Of a DNA stretch of 28,581 bases, positions 1-9,705 are shown in pieces (the stretch's first letter is position 1; each line of letters opens with the position of its first letter). Under the pieces are notes generated by a model, which saw nothing but the letters and a program-made list of their open reading frames with translations, was not told where the DNA came from and made no database searches. Source of the DNA: DATCVR01 sp036566745. GTDB lineage: Bacteria; Actinomycetota; Actinomycetes; Jiangellales; Jiangellaceae. Where the stretch lies: positions 1 to 28,581 of the forward strand of contig DATCVR010000239.1 in assembly GCA_036566745.1 (NCBI GenBank), written 5' to 3'. Both the position numbers and the translations under genes were made by a program.

Positions 1-1
1 G

Positions 2-625
2 AAGCTGTCCCACTACTCCAAGCGGACCGTCGACATCGAGTACCGCTTCGGGTTCGGAGGCGCCGACTCGCACGGTTTCGCCGAGCTCGAGGGCATCGCC
101 AACCGCGCCGACTTCGATCTCCTCACCCACTCCGAGCACTCTGGCGCCGACCTGACCTACTTCGACCAGGAGAAGGGCGAGCGCTGGACGCCCTACGTGA
201 TCGAGCCGGCCGCGGGCCTGACCCGATCGGTGCTGGCCTTCCTGCTGGACGCCCACGACGTCGACCAGGCGCCCAATGCCAAGGGCGGTGTGGACACCCG
301 CACCGTGCTGCGCTTCGACCCCCGCCTGGCTCCGGTGAAGGCGGCCGTGCTTCCGCTGTCCCGCAACGCCGACCTCTCACCGAAGGCACGCAACCTCGCC
401 CAGCGGCTGCGTGGCCGGTGGAACGTGGAGTTCGACGACGCCGGTGCGATCGGTCGCCGCTACCGCCGTCAGGACGAGATCGGCACGCCGTTCTGCGTCA
501 CGATCGACTTCGACACCCTCGACGACGACTCGGTCACCGTGCGCGAGCGTGACTCCATGGCCCAGGAGCGGGTGGCGATCGACCGGGTCGAGGCCTATCT
601 CGCGGAGCGCCTGCCCAGCTGCTGA
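2..625 (+). CDS. glyS: glycyl-tRNA synthetase, C-terminal part (5' end outside window)
   Basis: This is the last 207 residues of a class II glycyl-tRNA synthetase of the single-chain (GlyQS-like) type, which charges tRNA-Gly in the cytoplasm. The stretch around residues 27-47 (ELEGIANRADFDL then the THSEHS segment) is characteristic of this family. The segment at residues 68-80 (EPAAGLTRSVLAF) corresponds to class II motif 3, with its conserved Arg contacting ATP. Residues from about 105 to the end form the anticodon-binding domain, beginning APVKAAVLPL. The frame is open from base 2, so the start lies upstream of the window. The stop at 623-625 lies inside the 3' end of the convergent Nudix remnant. 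Family call is firm. Confidence 0.95.
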   Translation, partial: KLSHYSKRTVDIEYRFGFGGADSHGFAELEGIANRADFDLLTHSEHSGADLTYFDQEKGERWTPYVIEPAAGLTRSVLAFLLDAHDVDQAPNAKGGVDTRTVLRFDPRLAPVKAAVLPLSRNADLSPKARNLAQRLRGRWNVEFDDAGAIGRRYRRQDEIGTPFCVTIDFDTLDDDSVTVRERDSMAQERVAIDRVEAYLAERLPSC

Positions 626-942
626 CCGGACCGAACCGTCTCCCGCGGACGGGACGGACGCCTCACCAGCCATCGGTCCTGAACGTCAGCCCCGGATCGC
701 CACAGCCGGTGGCCGGCGCGGGTGTACGGAACGGTGGGCGCCGGCAGCCGGTTGGCCGGGAACCACGCGATCGCGGCGCGGCACATGGAGGAGGTCACCG
801 GCTCGCCGGCTTCGAGCTTGCCGGACGGGAGGTTCCACAGCCCGTCGGCGTAGCCGGTGTCCTTGCGCAACGCGAGCAGGACGTCGTCGCCCCTGGTCAG
901 AATGAGGAAGACGTCGACCGGACTCGTGTAGGGCAGCGGCAT
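595..942 (-). pseudogene. Nudix hydrolase remnant with internal deletion
   Basis: The 115-residue reading frame starts like a normal actinobacterial Nudix hydrolase (VDVFLILTRGDDVLLAL, then GYADGLWNLPSGKLEAGE). The Nudix box, expected as GX5EX7REUXEEXGU, is present only as far as G41, E47 and R55. The next residues are AAIAWFPANRLPAPTVPYT, which resembles the extreme C-terminus of the same family (a WFP..LP..TVPYT segment). About 55-60 residues, including the metal-binding Glu pair, therefore appear to be missing in frame, with a junction near 767-777 at the palindrome GCGATCGC. The last ~30 codons look like read-through into non-coding sequence and overlap the end of glyS by 31 bases. A leaderless-type promoter hexamer is still present upstream. 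The protein is probably catalytically dead. An intact but divergent small protein is a less likely reading. Confidence 0.6.
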
Positions 943-949
943 GCGAGGC

Positions 950-955
950 AGCGTA
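950..955 (-). promoter_or_regulatory. -10 hexamer of the Nudix remnant (leaderless type)
   Basis: TACGCT on the minus strand lies 7 bases before the ATG at 942. There is no Shine-Dalgarno sequence. This is the same arrangement as at several other genes in the window. Confidence 0.4.
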
Positions 956-1014
956 GAAGGCCGCTGTGACAGGCCGGCCGAGGCGGCTCGGCCGGACCCG
1001 GCGTGGCCATCGGG

Positions 1015-1020
1015 GACAAT
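1015..1020 (+). promoter_or_regulatory. -10 hexamer of dus (leaderless type)
   Basis: GACAAT lies 6 bases before the GTG at 1027. It is a weaker match to TANNNT than most others here. The GGGGA at 1012-1016 could instead act as a ribosome binding site for the same GTG. Confidence 0.35.
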
Positions 1021-1026
1021 GGCCGA

Positions 1027-2175
1027 GTGACGACGACGGCCACGACCACTCCCGCGCTGCGACTCGGCGGGCTCAGTGTCGATCCGCCGGTGGTGCTCGC
1101 GCCGATGGCCGGCATCACCAACGCCGCGTTCCGCCGGCTGTGCGCCGAGCAGGGGGCGGGCCTGTACGTCTGCGAGATGATCACCTCGCGGGGGATCGTC
1201 GAACGCGACGAGAAGACGCTGAACATGCTGGTGTTCGCCGACGCCGAGGACGTCCGCTCGGTGCAGCTCTACGGCGTCGACCCCCATTATGTGGGCGAGG
1301 CGGTGGCGATCCTGGCCGGCGAGTACGGCGTCGCCCACGTCGACCTCAATTTCGGCTGCCCGGTGCCCAAGGTCACCCGCAAGGGCGGGGGAGCGGCGCT
1401 GCCGTACAAGCGTGGCCTGCTCGATCGCATCCTGCGGGCCGCGGTCTCCGCCGCCGAACCGTACGACATCCCGGTGACGATGAAGACCCGCAAGGGCATC
1501 GACGACGACCTCCTGACCTACCTCGACGCCGGCCGGATCGCCCAGGACGCCGGCTGCGCGGCCATCGCCCTCCACGGGCGCACCGCAGCCCAGCACTACT
1601 CGGGCTCGGCCGACTGGGGCGCGATCGCCCGTCTCAAGGCCCACGTCGACATCCCTGTCCTCGGCAACGGCGACATCTGGGAGGCATCCGACGCGATCCG
1701 GATGATCGAGCACACCGGCGCCGACGGCGTGGTCGTCGGGCGCGGTTGCCTCGGCCGGCCGTGGCTGTTCCGCGATCTCGCGGCGGTCTTCGCGGGCGAG
1801 CCCGCGCCGCCGCTGCCGACCCTCGGCGAGGTCGCCGTGATGATGCGCCGCCACGCCGAGCTGCTCGCCGAGCTCATGGGCGAGCACCGCGGGCTGCGCG
1901 ACATGCGCAAGCACATGGCGTGGTACCTCAAGGGCTTCGTGGTGGGGCAGCAGGTCCGGGCCGCCCTCGGGATGGTCGAGAGCCTCGACCAGCTCGACGG
2001 CCTGCTGGCCCAGCTCGATCCGGCCCAGCCGTTCCCGGTCGCCGAGCTCGGCTCGCCGCGTGGCCGCCAGGGCAGCCCACAGCGCCGGGTCGCGCTGCCC
2101 GAGGGCTGGCTCGACGACACCGACGGTGCGGCACACGACCTTGCCGGAGCCGAGCTCGGCATCTCCGGCGGCTGA
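1027..2175 (+). CDS. dus: tRNA-dihydrouridine synthase (DusB-like)
   Basis: This is a flavoprotein that reduces uridine to dihydrouridine in the D-loop of tRNA, using FMN and NADPH. The TIM-barrel signature starts with APMAGITNAAFRRLC near the N-terminus. The active-site segment NFGCPVPKVTRKGGGAAL contains the catalytic Cys, and the FMN phosphate-binding segments LGNGDI and VVVGRGCLGRPWLF follow. The 382-residue length is normal for DusB plus its C-terminal helical domain. I prefer the GTG at 1027 because both a -10-like hexamer and a GGGGA sit at plausible distances. An in-frame GTG at 1003 would add 8 residues of unconserved sequence. Transcription ends at a strong hairpin at 2207-2244. The exact Dus subgroup (A, B or C) is inferred. 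Confidence 0.92.
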   Translation: MTTTATTTPALRLGGLSVDPPVVLAPMAGITNAAFRRLCAEQGAGLYVCEMITSRGIVERDEKTLNMLVFADAEDVRSVQLYGVDPHYVGEAVAILAGEYGVAHVDLNFGCPVPKVTRKGGGAALPYKRGLLDRILRAAVSAAEPYDIPVTMKTRKGIDDDLLTYLDAGRIAQDAGCAAIALHGRTAAQHYSGSADWGAIARLKAHVDIPVLGNGDIWEASDAIRMIEHTGADGVVVGRGCLGRPWLFRDLAAVFAGEPAPPLPTLGEVAVMMRRHAELLAELMGEHRGLRDMRKHMAWYLKGFVVGQQVRAALGMVESLDQLDGLLAQLDPAQPFPVAELGSPRGRQGSPQRRVALPEGWLDDTDGAAHDLAGAELGISGG

Positions 2176-2206
2176 ACCGGCGTTGAGCCGCGGTCGATCG
2201 ATTGGC

Positions 2207-2244
2207 GGGACCGTCAGGCACGCGCTGGCGTACCTGACGGTCCC
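2207..2244. terminator. bidirectional hairpin terminator between dus and the DUF1906 gene
   Basis: Perfect 12-bp inverted repeat: GGGACCGTCAGG at 2207-2218 and CCTGACGGTCCC at 2233-2244, with a 14-base loop. It sits between two convergent genes (stops at 2175 and 2264). No T-run follows on either strand, as is common in GC-rich actinobacteria, so termination is inferred from position and stem strength. Confidence 0.75.
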
Positions 2245-2263
2245 ATGATCATGGCCGGCGGCC

Positions 2264-3589
2264 TCACGGACACCGCGGCACCGGTGCGCTCCAGGTGGTG
2301 TTCGAGCGGTTCGCGACGTAGTAGTCGCTCACCCAGCGACTGTCGGCCAGCCGGTTCCAGACGTTGGTGGTGCCGACAGTGGTGCCGGCGCGCTGGCACA
2401 TGACGTAGGCGAGCGCGCCCGGCTGCAGCGCCGCCCCGGAGGCCGGGTACGACGAGCCCGGACCGGTGCGGGCCGTCAACGGCGTGGAGCTGGTGACCTG
2501 GCCGGGGTAGTTGCAGCGCTGCAGGGGCGCGGAGTACCCGGTGTTCGACGGCGTCGAGACGTAGTAGTCGCTGACCCACGAGCCGTCGGAGAGGCGGTCC
2601 CAGACCGCGGTGGTGCCCACCACCGTCCCCAGCCCCTGGCACATCACCTGGACGCCGGCTCCGGGCGCGATCGAGCGGACGACGGCGTATCTCGTGGACG
2701 GCCCGGTGCGCGCGTTGAGCGGCGTCGAGCTCGTGACGGTATACGGCCGGGCGACCGTGGCGACGGGGGCGTCGAGCGCGTCGCTGTCGATGTTGATGGT
2801 GACGCCGCCCCAGGTCTCGGAGTGGTCGCCGAGGTACTGCTTGGCGCGCTGGTGGAAGGCCCACTGGGTGTTGGGTGCGGTGGGCCAGTTCGTCAGCGAG
2901 GCGTTGCCGTCCCAGCGGGCCATCCACACGGCGTCGGGACGGGCGTAGGAGGTGGAGTTGTAGACGGCGGAGAGGTCGGGCAGTCCGGAGTCCTGGTGGA
3001 CGTAGACGCCCGCGAGGTAGCCACCGGCATGGAGGGTGGCGGTCCAGGCCGACACGTAGCGCCGCACGGACAGCACGCACGACGCGTCGGAGCGGTCGTA
3101 GTGCTCGATGTCGGCGAACAGGGCGCTTCCCGGGAGCAGCCCCAGCGCCTTCGCCTGGGCGATCGCGTCGTTGGCCTCGGAGATCGCGTAGGAGCCCGCG
3201 GTGCCGGCGGTGTAGCGATGGGGCTTGGTGCCGAAGATGCAGGCGGGCTGGCGGCCGAAGTAGGTGGGCAGGATGCCGTACCCGAGGGCGGTGGCGTCGC
3301 GCACCCACGCGGCGCTGAGGTTGGGCTGGGCACAGCCGCGGTTGATGCCGCCGAAGTAGACGTTGACGCGATCGTAGGGGGCGGACCGCCAGGCTTGCAG
3401 GGCCGCGATGGAAGGCGCGGTGCAGGTGTCGAAGCCCGGGCCGGTGGCGATGGTGGCCGACGACCCGGCGGGGTAGTTCACCGGGGTGCTGGGTTCGGCC
3501 TGGCTCGGCGCGGCGGACAGGACGAGGGCGGCCACACAGCTCAGCGCGAGCCCGGCGACGGCAGCGATCGATCGTCCGGACACCCTCAT
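2264..3589 (-). CDS. secreted DUF1906 glycoside-hydrolase-like protein with two SH3-like repeats
   Basis: This 441-residue exported protein has a signal peptide at residues 1-31 (RS, a hydrophobic core, then APSQA before EPST). Residues ~45-275 match the DUF1906 (Rv2525c-like) TIM-barrel domain. They start GFDTCTAPS and include FADIEHYD at 158-165, with acidic residues in the usual catalytic position, and NIDSDALD near the end. Rv2525c-type proteins are Tat- or Sec-exported and thought to act on cell-wall or capsule glycans, but the substrate is unknown. Two tandem ~75-residue SH3-like repeats (285-359 and 365-440) follow, each starting VTSSTPL.ARTGP and ending with a Cys. The ATG at 3589 has a GGGGG ribosome site 6 bases upstream. 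The gene converges on dus and diverges from ppdK. Fold assignment is good; function is inferred. Confidence 0.85.
   Translation of the reverse strand: MRVSGRSIAAVAGLALSCVAALVLSAAPSQAEPSTPVNYPAGSSATIATGPGFDTCTAPSIAALQAWRSAPYDRVNVYFGGINRGCAQPNLSAAWVRDATALGYGILPTYFGRQPACIFGTKPHRYTAGTAGSYAISEANDAIAQAKALGLLPGSALFADIEHYDRSDASCVLSVRRYVSAWTATLHAGGYLAGVYVHQDSGLPDLSAVYNSTSYARPDAVWMARWDGNASLTNWPTAPNTQWAFHQRAKQYLGDHSETWGGVTINIDSDALDAPVATVARPYTVTSSTPLNARTGPSTRYAVVRSIAPGAGVQVMCQGLGTVVGTTAVWDRLSDGSWVSDYYVSTPSNTGYSAPLQRCNYPGQVTSSTPLTARTGPGSSYPASGAALQPGALAYVMCQRAGTTVGTTNVWNRLADSRWVSDYYVANRSNTTWSAPVPRCP
2270..2497 (-). repeat. SH3-like repeat 2 of the DUF1906 protein
   Basis: Encodes residues 365-440. Shared with repeat 1 are VTSSTPL.ARTGP, VMCQ, GTT.VW.RL, WVSDYYV and SAP..RC. 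The pair looks like an internal duplication that has since diverged. Confidence 0.8.
2513..2737 (-). repeat. SH3-like repeat 1 of the DUF1906 protein
   Basis: Encodes residues 285-359 and aligns with repeat 2 almost without gaps (75 against 76 residues). Each unit has two Cys residues (VMCQ and the terminal RC) that could form a disulfide outside the cell. Confidence 0.8.
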
Positions 3590-3697
3590 GCCAACCCCCG
3601 TTGCGAACCGCGCCCACGACGCGACCTGAACCGCCGATTCGTGACTCGCGTCCCTACGTATCCGAGCCCGCCGCCGGTGGCTCCGACGCTACACCGG

Positions 3698-3755
3698 GAC
3701 CGGTCGTCGCGACGCCCGAAGCCGCCCGGCTGAAATGGAATGGTCCTGACCGGTC
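3698..3755. promoter_or_regulatory. paired GACCGGTC palindromes
   Basis: The 8-bp palindrome GACCGGTC occurs at 3698-3705 and 3748-3755, exactly 50 bases apart. With one flanking base each, the two copies form a 9-bp inverted pair. The spacing is near five helical turns, which would suit cooperative binding of a regulator. No regulator is identified, and a chance occurrence is possible. Confidence 0.25.
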
Positions 3756-3909
3756 CGTACCACGTCGTGTGGACTGAGTCACGTTGACAGCGCGCCGCTC
3801 GGCATGTTTCGCGCGGCCGCGCGCGTAAGCCGTTCACCTGGTGGAATGGAGAACGAGTGCGGATCCGCGTGCCGTATCCGACGACCCTCGAGCGCCGGAA
3901 TCCCCGGGC

Positions 3910-3915
3910 TAGGCT
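3910..3915 (+). promoter_or_regulatory. likely -10 hexamer of ppdK
   Basis: TAGGCT at 3910-3915 would place the transcript start near 3922, giving a ~35-base leader that contains the GGAGGG ribosome site. No clear -35 hexamer is visible. Confidence 0.4.
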
Positions 3916-3956
3916 CCGCGCCACAGTTCCGTACGCCACACACGGAGGGCCGGCCG

Positions 3957-6686
<2,730 letters not shown>

Positions 6687-6712
6687 TCGCGCGGCCAGGC
6701 CGCTCGCCGGGT

Positions 6713-6718
6713 TACGGT
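6713..6718 (+). promoter_or_regulatory. -10 hexamer of the ydcF-like gene (leaderless type)
   Basis: TACGGT lies exactly 6 bases before the GTG at 6725, with no ribosome site. This spacing places the transcript start at or next to the start codon. Confidence 0.55.
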
Positions 6719-6724
6719 CGTGTC

Positions 6725-7345
6725 GTGTCCCGGACGAACCTGCGCCGCCTCGGGCTGGTGGTGCTGGCTCTGCTCGTCCTGTGGGTGGTCTCGGTCCCGG
6801 CGCGGATCTGGTGGGACGCCCGGCAGGAGGACCACCGTCACGCCGACGCGATCATCGTCCTCGGCGCGGCGCAGTACAACGGCGTGCCGTCGCCCGTGTT
6901 CGAGGCGCGGCTGCGCAAGGCGTGGGAGCTGTGGGGCGAGGGCGTGGCGCCGATCATCGTCACGGTCGGCGGCGCCGGCACCGGTGACGTGTTCACCGAG
7001 GCCGGCGCCGGCCGCGACTGGCTGATCGCGCAGGGGCTGCCGGCCGACGCGCTGGTCGCGGTACCCGAAGGCAGCGACACCCAGGGCAGCCTCGACGCCA
7101 CGGGCGAGGTCTTCGCCGACCGGGGCTGGGACAGCGCGGTGCTGGTCACCGACCCGTGGCACACTTTCCGGTCCAAGGCGATGGCCCGCGACGTGGGCAT
7201 CGACGCCGTCGCCGCGCCGGCACGCAGCGGTCCGGTGGTGCAGACGAGGTCGGCGCAGGCGCGCTACATCCTGCGCGAGTCGATGGCGTACCTGAAGTGG
7301 CGGCTGACCGGCAACACCGACGGCCGCGGCCCGGACGCGTTCTGA
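6725..7345 (+). CDS. YdcF-like DUF218 membrane-anchored protein
   Basis: The 206-residue protein has one N-terminal membrane helix (about residues 9-28, GLVVLALLVLWVVSV) followed by a DUF218/YdcF domain. The DUF218 hallmarks are ADAIIVLGAAQ, the GEGVAPIIVTVGGAG segment, the polar turn EGSDTQGSLDATGE, and VLVTDPWHTFRSKAMA. Family members include E. coli YdcF and the ElyC/SanA envelope proteins, and roles in cell-envelope maintenance are suggested. The biochemical activity is not established. The orientation is probably N-in with the domain outside. The gene lies between ppdK and dgt on the same strand with short gaps, and each gene seems to carry its own leaderless promoter. Function is a family-level call only. 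Confidence 0.85.
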   Translation: MSRTNLRRLGLVVLALLVLWVVSVPARIWWDARQEDHRHADAIIVLGAAQYNGVPSPVFEARLRKAWELWGEGVAPIIVTVGGAGTGDVFTEAGAGRDWLIAQGLPADALVAVPEGSDTQGSLDATGEVFADRGWDSAVLVTDPWHTFRSKAMARDVGIDAVAAPARSGPVVQTRSAQARYILRESMAYLKWRLTGNTDGRGPDAF

Positions 7346-7360
7346 TCCGCCCGGACCCAC

Positions 7361-7366
7361 TAGCCT
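7361..7366 (+). promoter_or_regulatory. -10 hexamer of dgt (leaderless type)
   Basis: TAGCCT lies 8 bases before the ATG at 7375. There is no purine-rich ribosome site between ydcF's stop and this start. Confidence 0.5.
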
Positions 7367-7374
7367 CGGCCTCG

Positions 7375-8604
7375 ATGACCGGTTACGACGACACCGACCG
7401 CGAGCGGTGGGCCACCGAGCCCGCCAAGCGGCCCACGCGCACCGCCTTCGAGCGCGATCGCGCGCGCGTCCTGCACTCCGCGTCGCTGCGCCGGCTCGCC
7501 GCGAAGACCCAGGTGGTGGCCCCGGGCAGCAGCGACGACTTCGTCCGCAACCGGCTCACCCACTCCCTCGAGGTGGCCCAGGTCGGGCGCGAGCTGGGCA
7601 AGGCGCTGGGCTGCGACCCGGACATCGTCGACGCCGCGTGTCTGGCCCACGACCTCGGCCACCCGCCGTTCGGCCACAACGGCGAGACGGTGCTCGACGA
7701 GCTCGCGGCCGGCATCGGCGGCTTCGAGGGCAACGCCCAGACCCTGCGCCTGCTCACCCGGCTCGAGGCCAAGGCCGTGCATCCCGACGGACGTTCGGCC
7801 GGGCTGAACCTCACCCGCGCGAGCCTTGACGCGGCCACCAAGTACCCCTGGCCGCGCGAGGGCGAGCGGGCGATGAAGTTCGGTGTGTACGCCGACGACG
7901 CCGAGGTGTTCGGCTGGCTCCGCAAGGGCGCACCAGGGGAGCGGCGCTGCCTCGAGGCGCAGGTCATGGACTTCGCCGACGACGTCGCCTACTGCGTCCA
8001 CGACGTCGAGGACGCCGTGGTGGCCGGCTGGATCGAACTCGGCCCGGCGCTGGATGCTCCCCAGGAGCAAGCCCGCGTCGCCGATCTCGCCCGGGCCTGG
8101 TACCTGCCCGACGCCGAGCCCGCCGAGGTCACCGAGGCGCTCGACCGGCTGCGCGGGTTGCCCTCGTGGGTGTCCGGATACGACGGCAGCCGCAGGGCGC
8201 TGGCCGCGCTCAAGGACCTCACCAGCCAGCTCATCGGGCGCTTCTGCGACGCCGCTGAGCGGGCGACCCACGCGGCGTACGGCGGCGGTGCACTGACCAG
8301 GTACGCCGCCGGGCTCGAGGTGCCGCGCGCGACCCGGCTGGAGGTCGGCGTCCTCAAGGGGCTGGCCGCGGCCTACGTGATGACGGCCGACGACCGCGCG
8401 CCGATCTACCTCCGCCAGCGCGAGCTGATCGAGGAACTCGTTGCTCACCTGCGGCTACGTGCTCCCGACGCGCTCGAGCCGACGTTCCGCGAGGACTGGG
8501 ACGCAGCCGTCGACGACGACGCGCGGCTGCGGGTGGTGATCGACCAGGTGGCCTCGCTGACCGACGTCTCGGCCCTGGCCCTGCACGCTCAGCTGACCGC
8601 CTGA
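7375..8604 (+). CDS. dgt: deoxyguanosinetriphosphate triphosphohydrolase-like protein
   Basis: This HD-domain dNTPase cleaves dGTP (or other dNTPs) to the nucleoside and triphosphate, affecting dNTP pools and replication fidelity. Metal ligands are visible as His63 in RNRLTHSLEV, His92-Asp93 in ACLAHDLGHPPFGH, and a later Asp in the FADDVAYCVHDVEDAV segment. The N-terminal RTAFERDRARVLHSASLRRL segment is typical of the family. The 409-residue length fits the shorter actinobacterial Dgt class. The ATG at 7375 is set by the leaderless-type hexamer and by the start of homology. Dgt next to dnaG is also seen in Mycobacterium tuberculosis, but here an epimerase gene separates them. Substrate preference among dNTPs cannot be read from sequence. 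Confidence 0.93.
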   Translation: MTGYDDTDRERWATEPAKRPTRTAFERDRARVLHSASLRRLAAKTQVVAPGSSDDFVRNRLTHSLEVAQVGRELGKALGCDPDIVDAACLAHDLGHPPFGHNGETVLDELAAGIGGFEGNAQTLRLLTRLEAKAVHPDGRSAGLNLTRASLDAATKYPWPREGERAMKFGVYADDAEVFGWLRKGAPGERRCLEAQVMDFADDVAYCVHDVEDAVVAGWIELGPALDAPQEQARVADLARAWYLPDAEPAEVTEALDRLRGLPSWVSGYDGSRRALAALKDLTSQLIGRFCDAAERATHAAYGGGALTRYAAGLEVPRATRLEVGVLKGLAAAYVMTADDRAPIYLRQRELIEELVAHLRLRAPDALEPTFREDWDAAVDDDARLRVVIDQVASLTDVSALALHAQLTA

Positions 8605-8746
8605 CGAGCTGTGCGCGCCACCGGCGCCGTGGACGAGATCGGGTTCTCCAGGTCGGGCCGGACTGTCGCCACGCTATTGCGTAGGTTTGCGATGGTCTGA
8701 TGTTCTTCCCCATCGACGACGACGTCACTCCACAGATCGGAGGGTC

Positions 8747-9694
8747 ATGAGGAGCGGTGTGAGACGAGGCACGGCCGTCGCGCCTGAGCACGGCGCATCG
8801 GGCGGCGGGCCGGCGACGGTGCTCGTCACCGGAGCGGGCGGGATGATCGGCCGTGCCGTGCTCGATCAGCTCGACGCGCTCGGCGTGGCGGCCGTCGCGC
8901 TGGTGCCGGAGGACCCGGGCGACCTGCGCGCCTCGCGGGTGGTGGTCGGCGACGCGGGCGATCCACCGGCCGTGCGCGAGGCGGTACGCGGCGTCGACGC
9001 CGTCGTCCACCTCGCCGCGCTGGCCTCTCCGCACCACGACACCGCCGACCAGGTGTTCACCCGGAACACCCGGGCCACGTTCGTCGTGCTCGAGGAGGCG
9101 GGTGCGGCCGGGGTCCGCCGGGCCGTGATCGCGGGCAGCTACGGCATCACCGGGCTGCCCTGGGCAGCCGGCTACCTCGCGCCGTCCTACCTGCCCGTGG
9201 ACGAGAGCCTGGCGTTGCAGATCGAGGACGCCTACGGGCTGTCCAAGCAGGTCGACGAGGCGACCGCCGCGATGATGCACCGCCGGCACGCGATGACGGT
9301 GCTGTCGCTGCGGTTCCCGTTCGTCGGACACGGCGAACGGCTGGACGCGCGGGTCGAGCAGGGCGTTCGCGACCCGGGATCGCTGGCCGCCGACGTGTGG
9401 GCGTACCTCCACACCGCTGACGCGGCCCGCGCGTGTTGGCTCGGACTGACCACGGCGACCTCCGGGTTCCACGCGGTGTACCTGGCCGCTCCGGACACGT
9501 CGGTGCCGTATCCCACCGCCGACCTGGTGGCGGCGTTCCACCCCGGCGTGCAGCTGCGAGCGCCGTTCCCGGGGCGGACCTGCCCGATCGACGTGTCGGC
9601 GGCGACCGCGCTGTTGGGCTTCCGGGCCGAGCACGTGCTGAGCTTCGCCGAACGTCCGCTCGTCGAGGCAGAGGCGGCACGCCAAGGGTCGTAG
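8747..9694 (+). CDS. NAD(P)-dependent epimerase/dehydratase family protein
   Basis: This is an extended short-chain dehydrogenase (Rossmann) protein of 315 residues. The nucleotide-binding loop is VLVTGAGGMIGRAVL (residues 25-39), the VVHLAA strand follows at about 86-91, and the catalytic set is Ser131 in AGSYGITG with Tyr163 and Lys167 in YGLSK. Such proteins epimerise, dehydrate or reduce sugar-nucleotides or related substrates. The specific substrate is not recognisable. The ATG at 8747 follows GGAGGG very closely (2 bases). A GTG at 8759 with GAGGAG 4 bases upstream is an equal alternative and would shorten the protein by 4 residues. It lies between dgt and dnaG. Its TAG stop codon also forms the first three bases of the putative dnaG -10 hexamer. 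Confidence 0.85.
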   Translation: MRSGVRRGTAVAPEHGASGGGPATVLVTGAGGMIGRAVLDQLDALGVAAVALVPEDPGDLRASRVVVGDAGDPPAVREAVRGVDAVVHLAALASPHHDTADQVFTRNTRATFVVLEEAGAAGVRRAVIAGSYGITGLPWAAGYLAPSYLPVDESLALQIEDAYGLSKQVDEATAAMMHRRHAMTVLSLRFPFVGHGERLDARVEQGVRDPGSLAADVWAYLHTADAARACWLGLTTATSGFHAVYLAAPDTSVPYPTADLVAAFHPGVQLRAPFPGRTCPIDVSAATALLGFRAEHVLSFAERPLVEAEAARQGS

Positions 9695-9697
9695 ACT
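9692..9697 (+). promoter_or_regulatory. -10 hexamer of dnaG, overlapping the epimerase stop codon
   Basis: TAGACT begins with the TAG stop of the upstream gene and ends 8 bases before the dnaG GTG at 9706. No ribosome site is present in the 11-base gap. Confidence 0.5.
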
Positions 9698-9705
9698 CAG
9701 GCCTC

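Larger units (their letters stand above)
3590..3956. other. divergent intergenic region between DUF1906 gene and ppdK
   Basis: 367 bases with no convincing gene. It holds the ribosome sites of both genes, a likely ppdK -10 at 3910-3915, and two copies of the palindrome GACCGGTC (3698-3705 and 3748-3755). The second copy lies in a less GC-rich patch. An open frame upstream of ppdK's start exists but has no family-like sequence. Confidence 0.6.

Noticed and set aside
2875..3318. Arg-rich plus-strand frame inside the DUF1906 gene
   Set aside because: Composition is that of an out-of-frame shadow. The signal peptide and repeats on the minus strand settle the coding strand.
3784..3789. TTGACA as a ppdK -35 hexamer
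   Set aside because: No acceptable -10 lies 16-19 bases downstream. TAGGCT at 3910 is much further away.
3804..3956. 51-residue N-terminal extension of PPDK from an upstream ATG
   Set aside because: Sequence is not family-like, and the GTG at 3957 has a good ribosome site and marks the start of homology.
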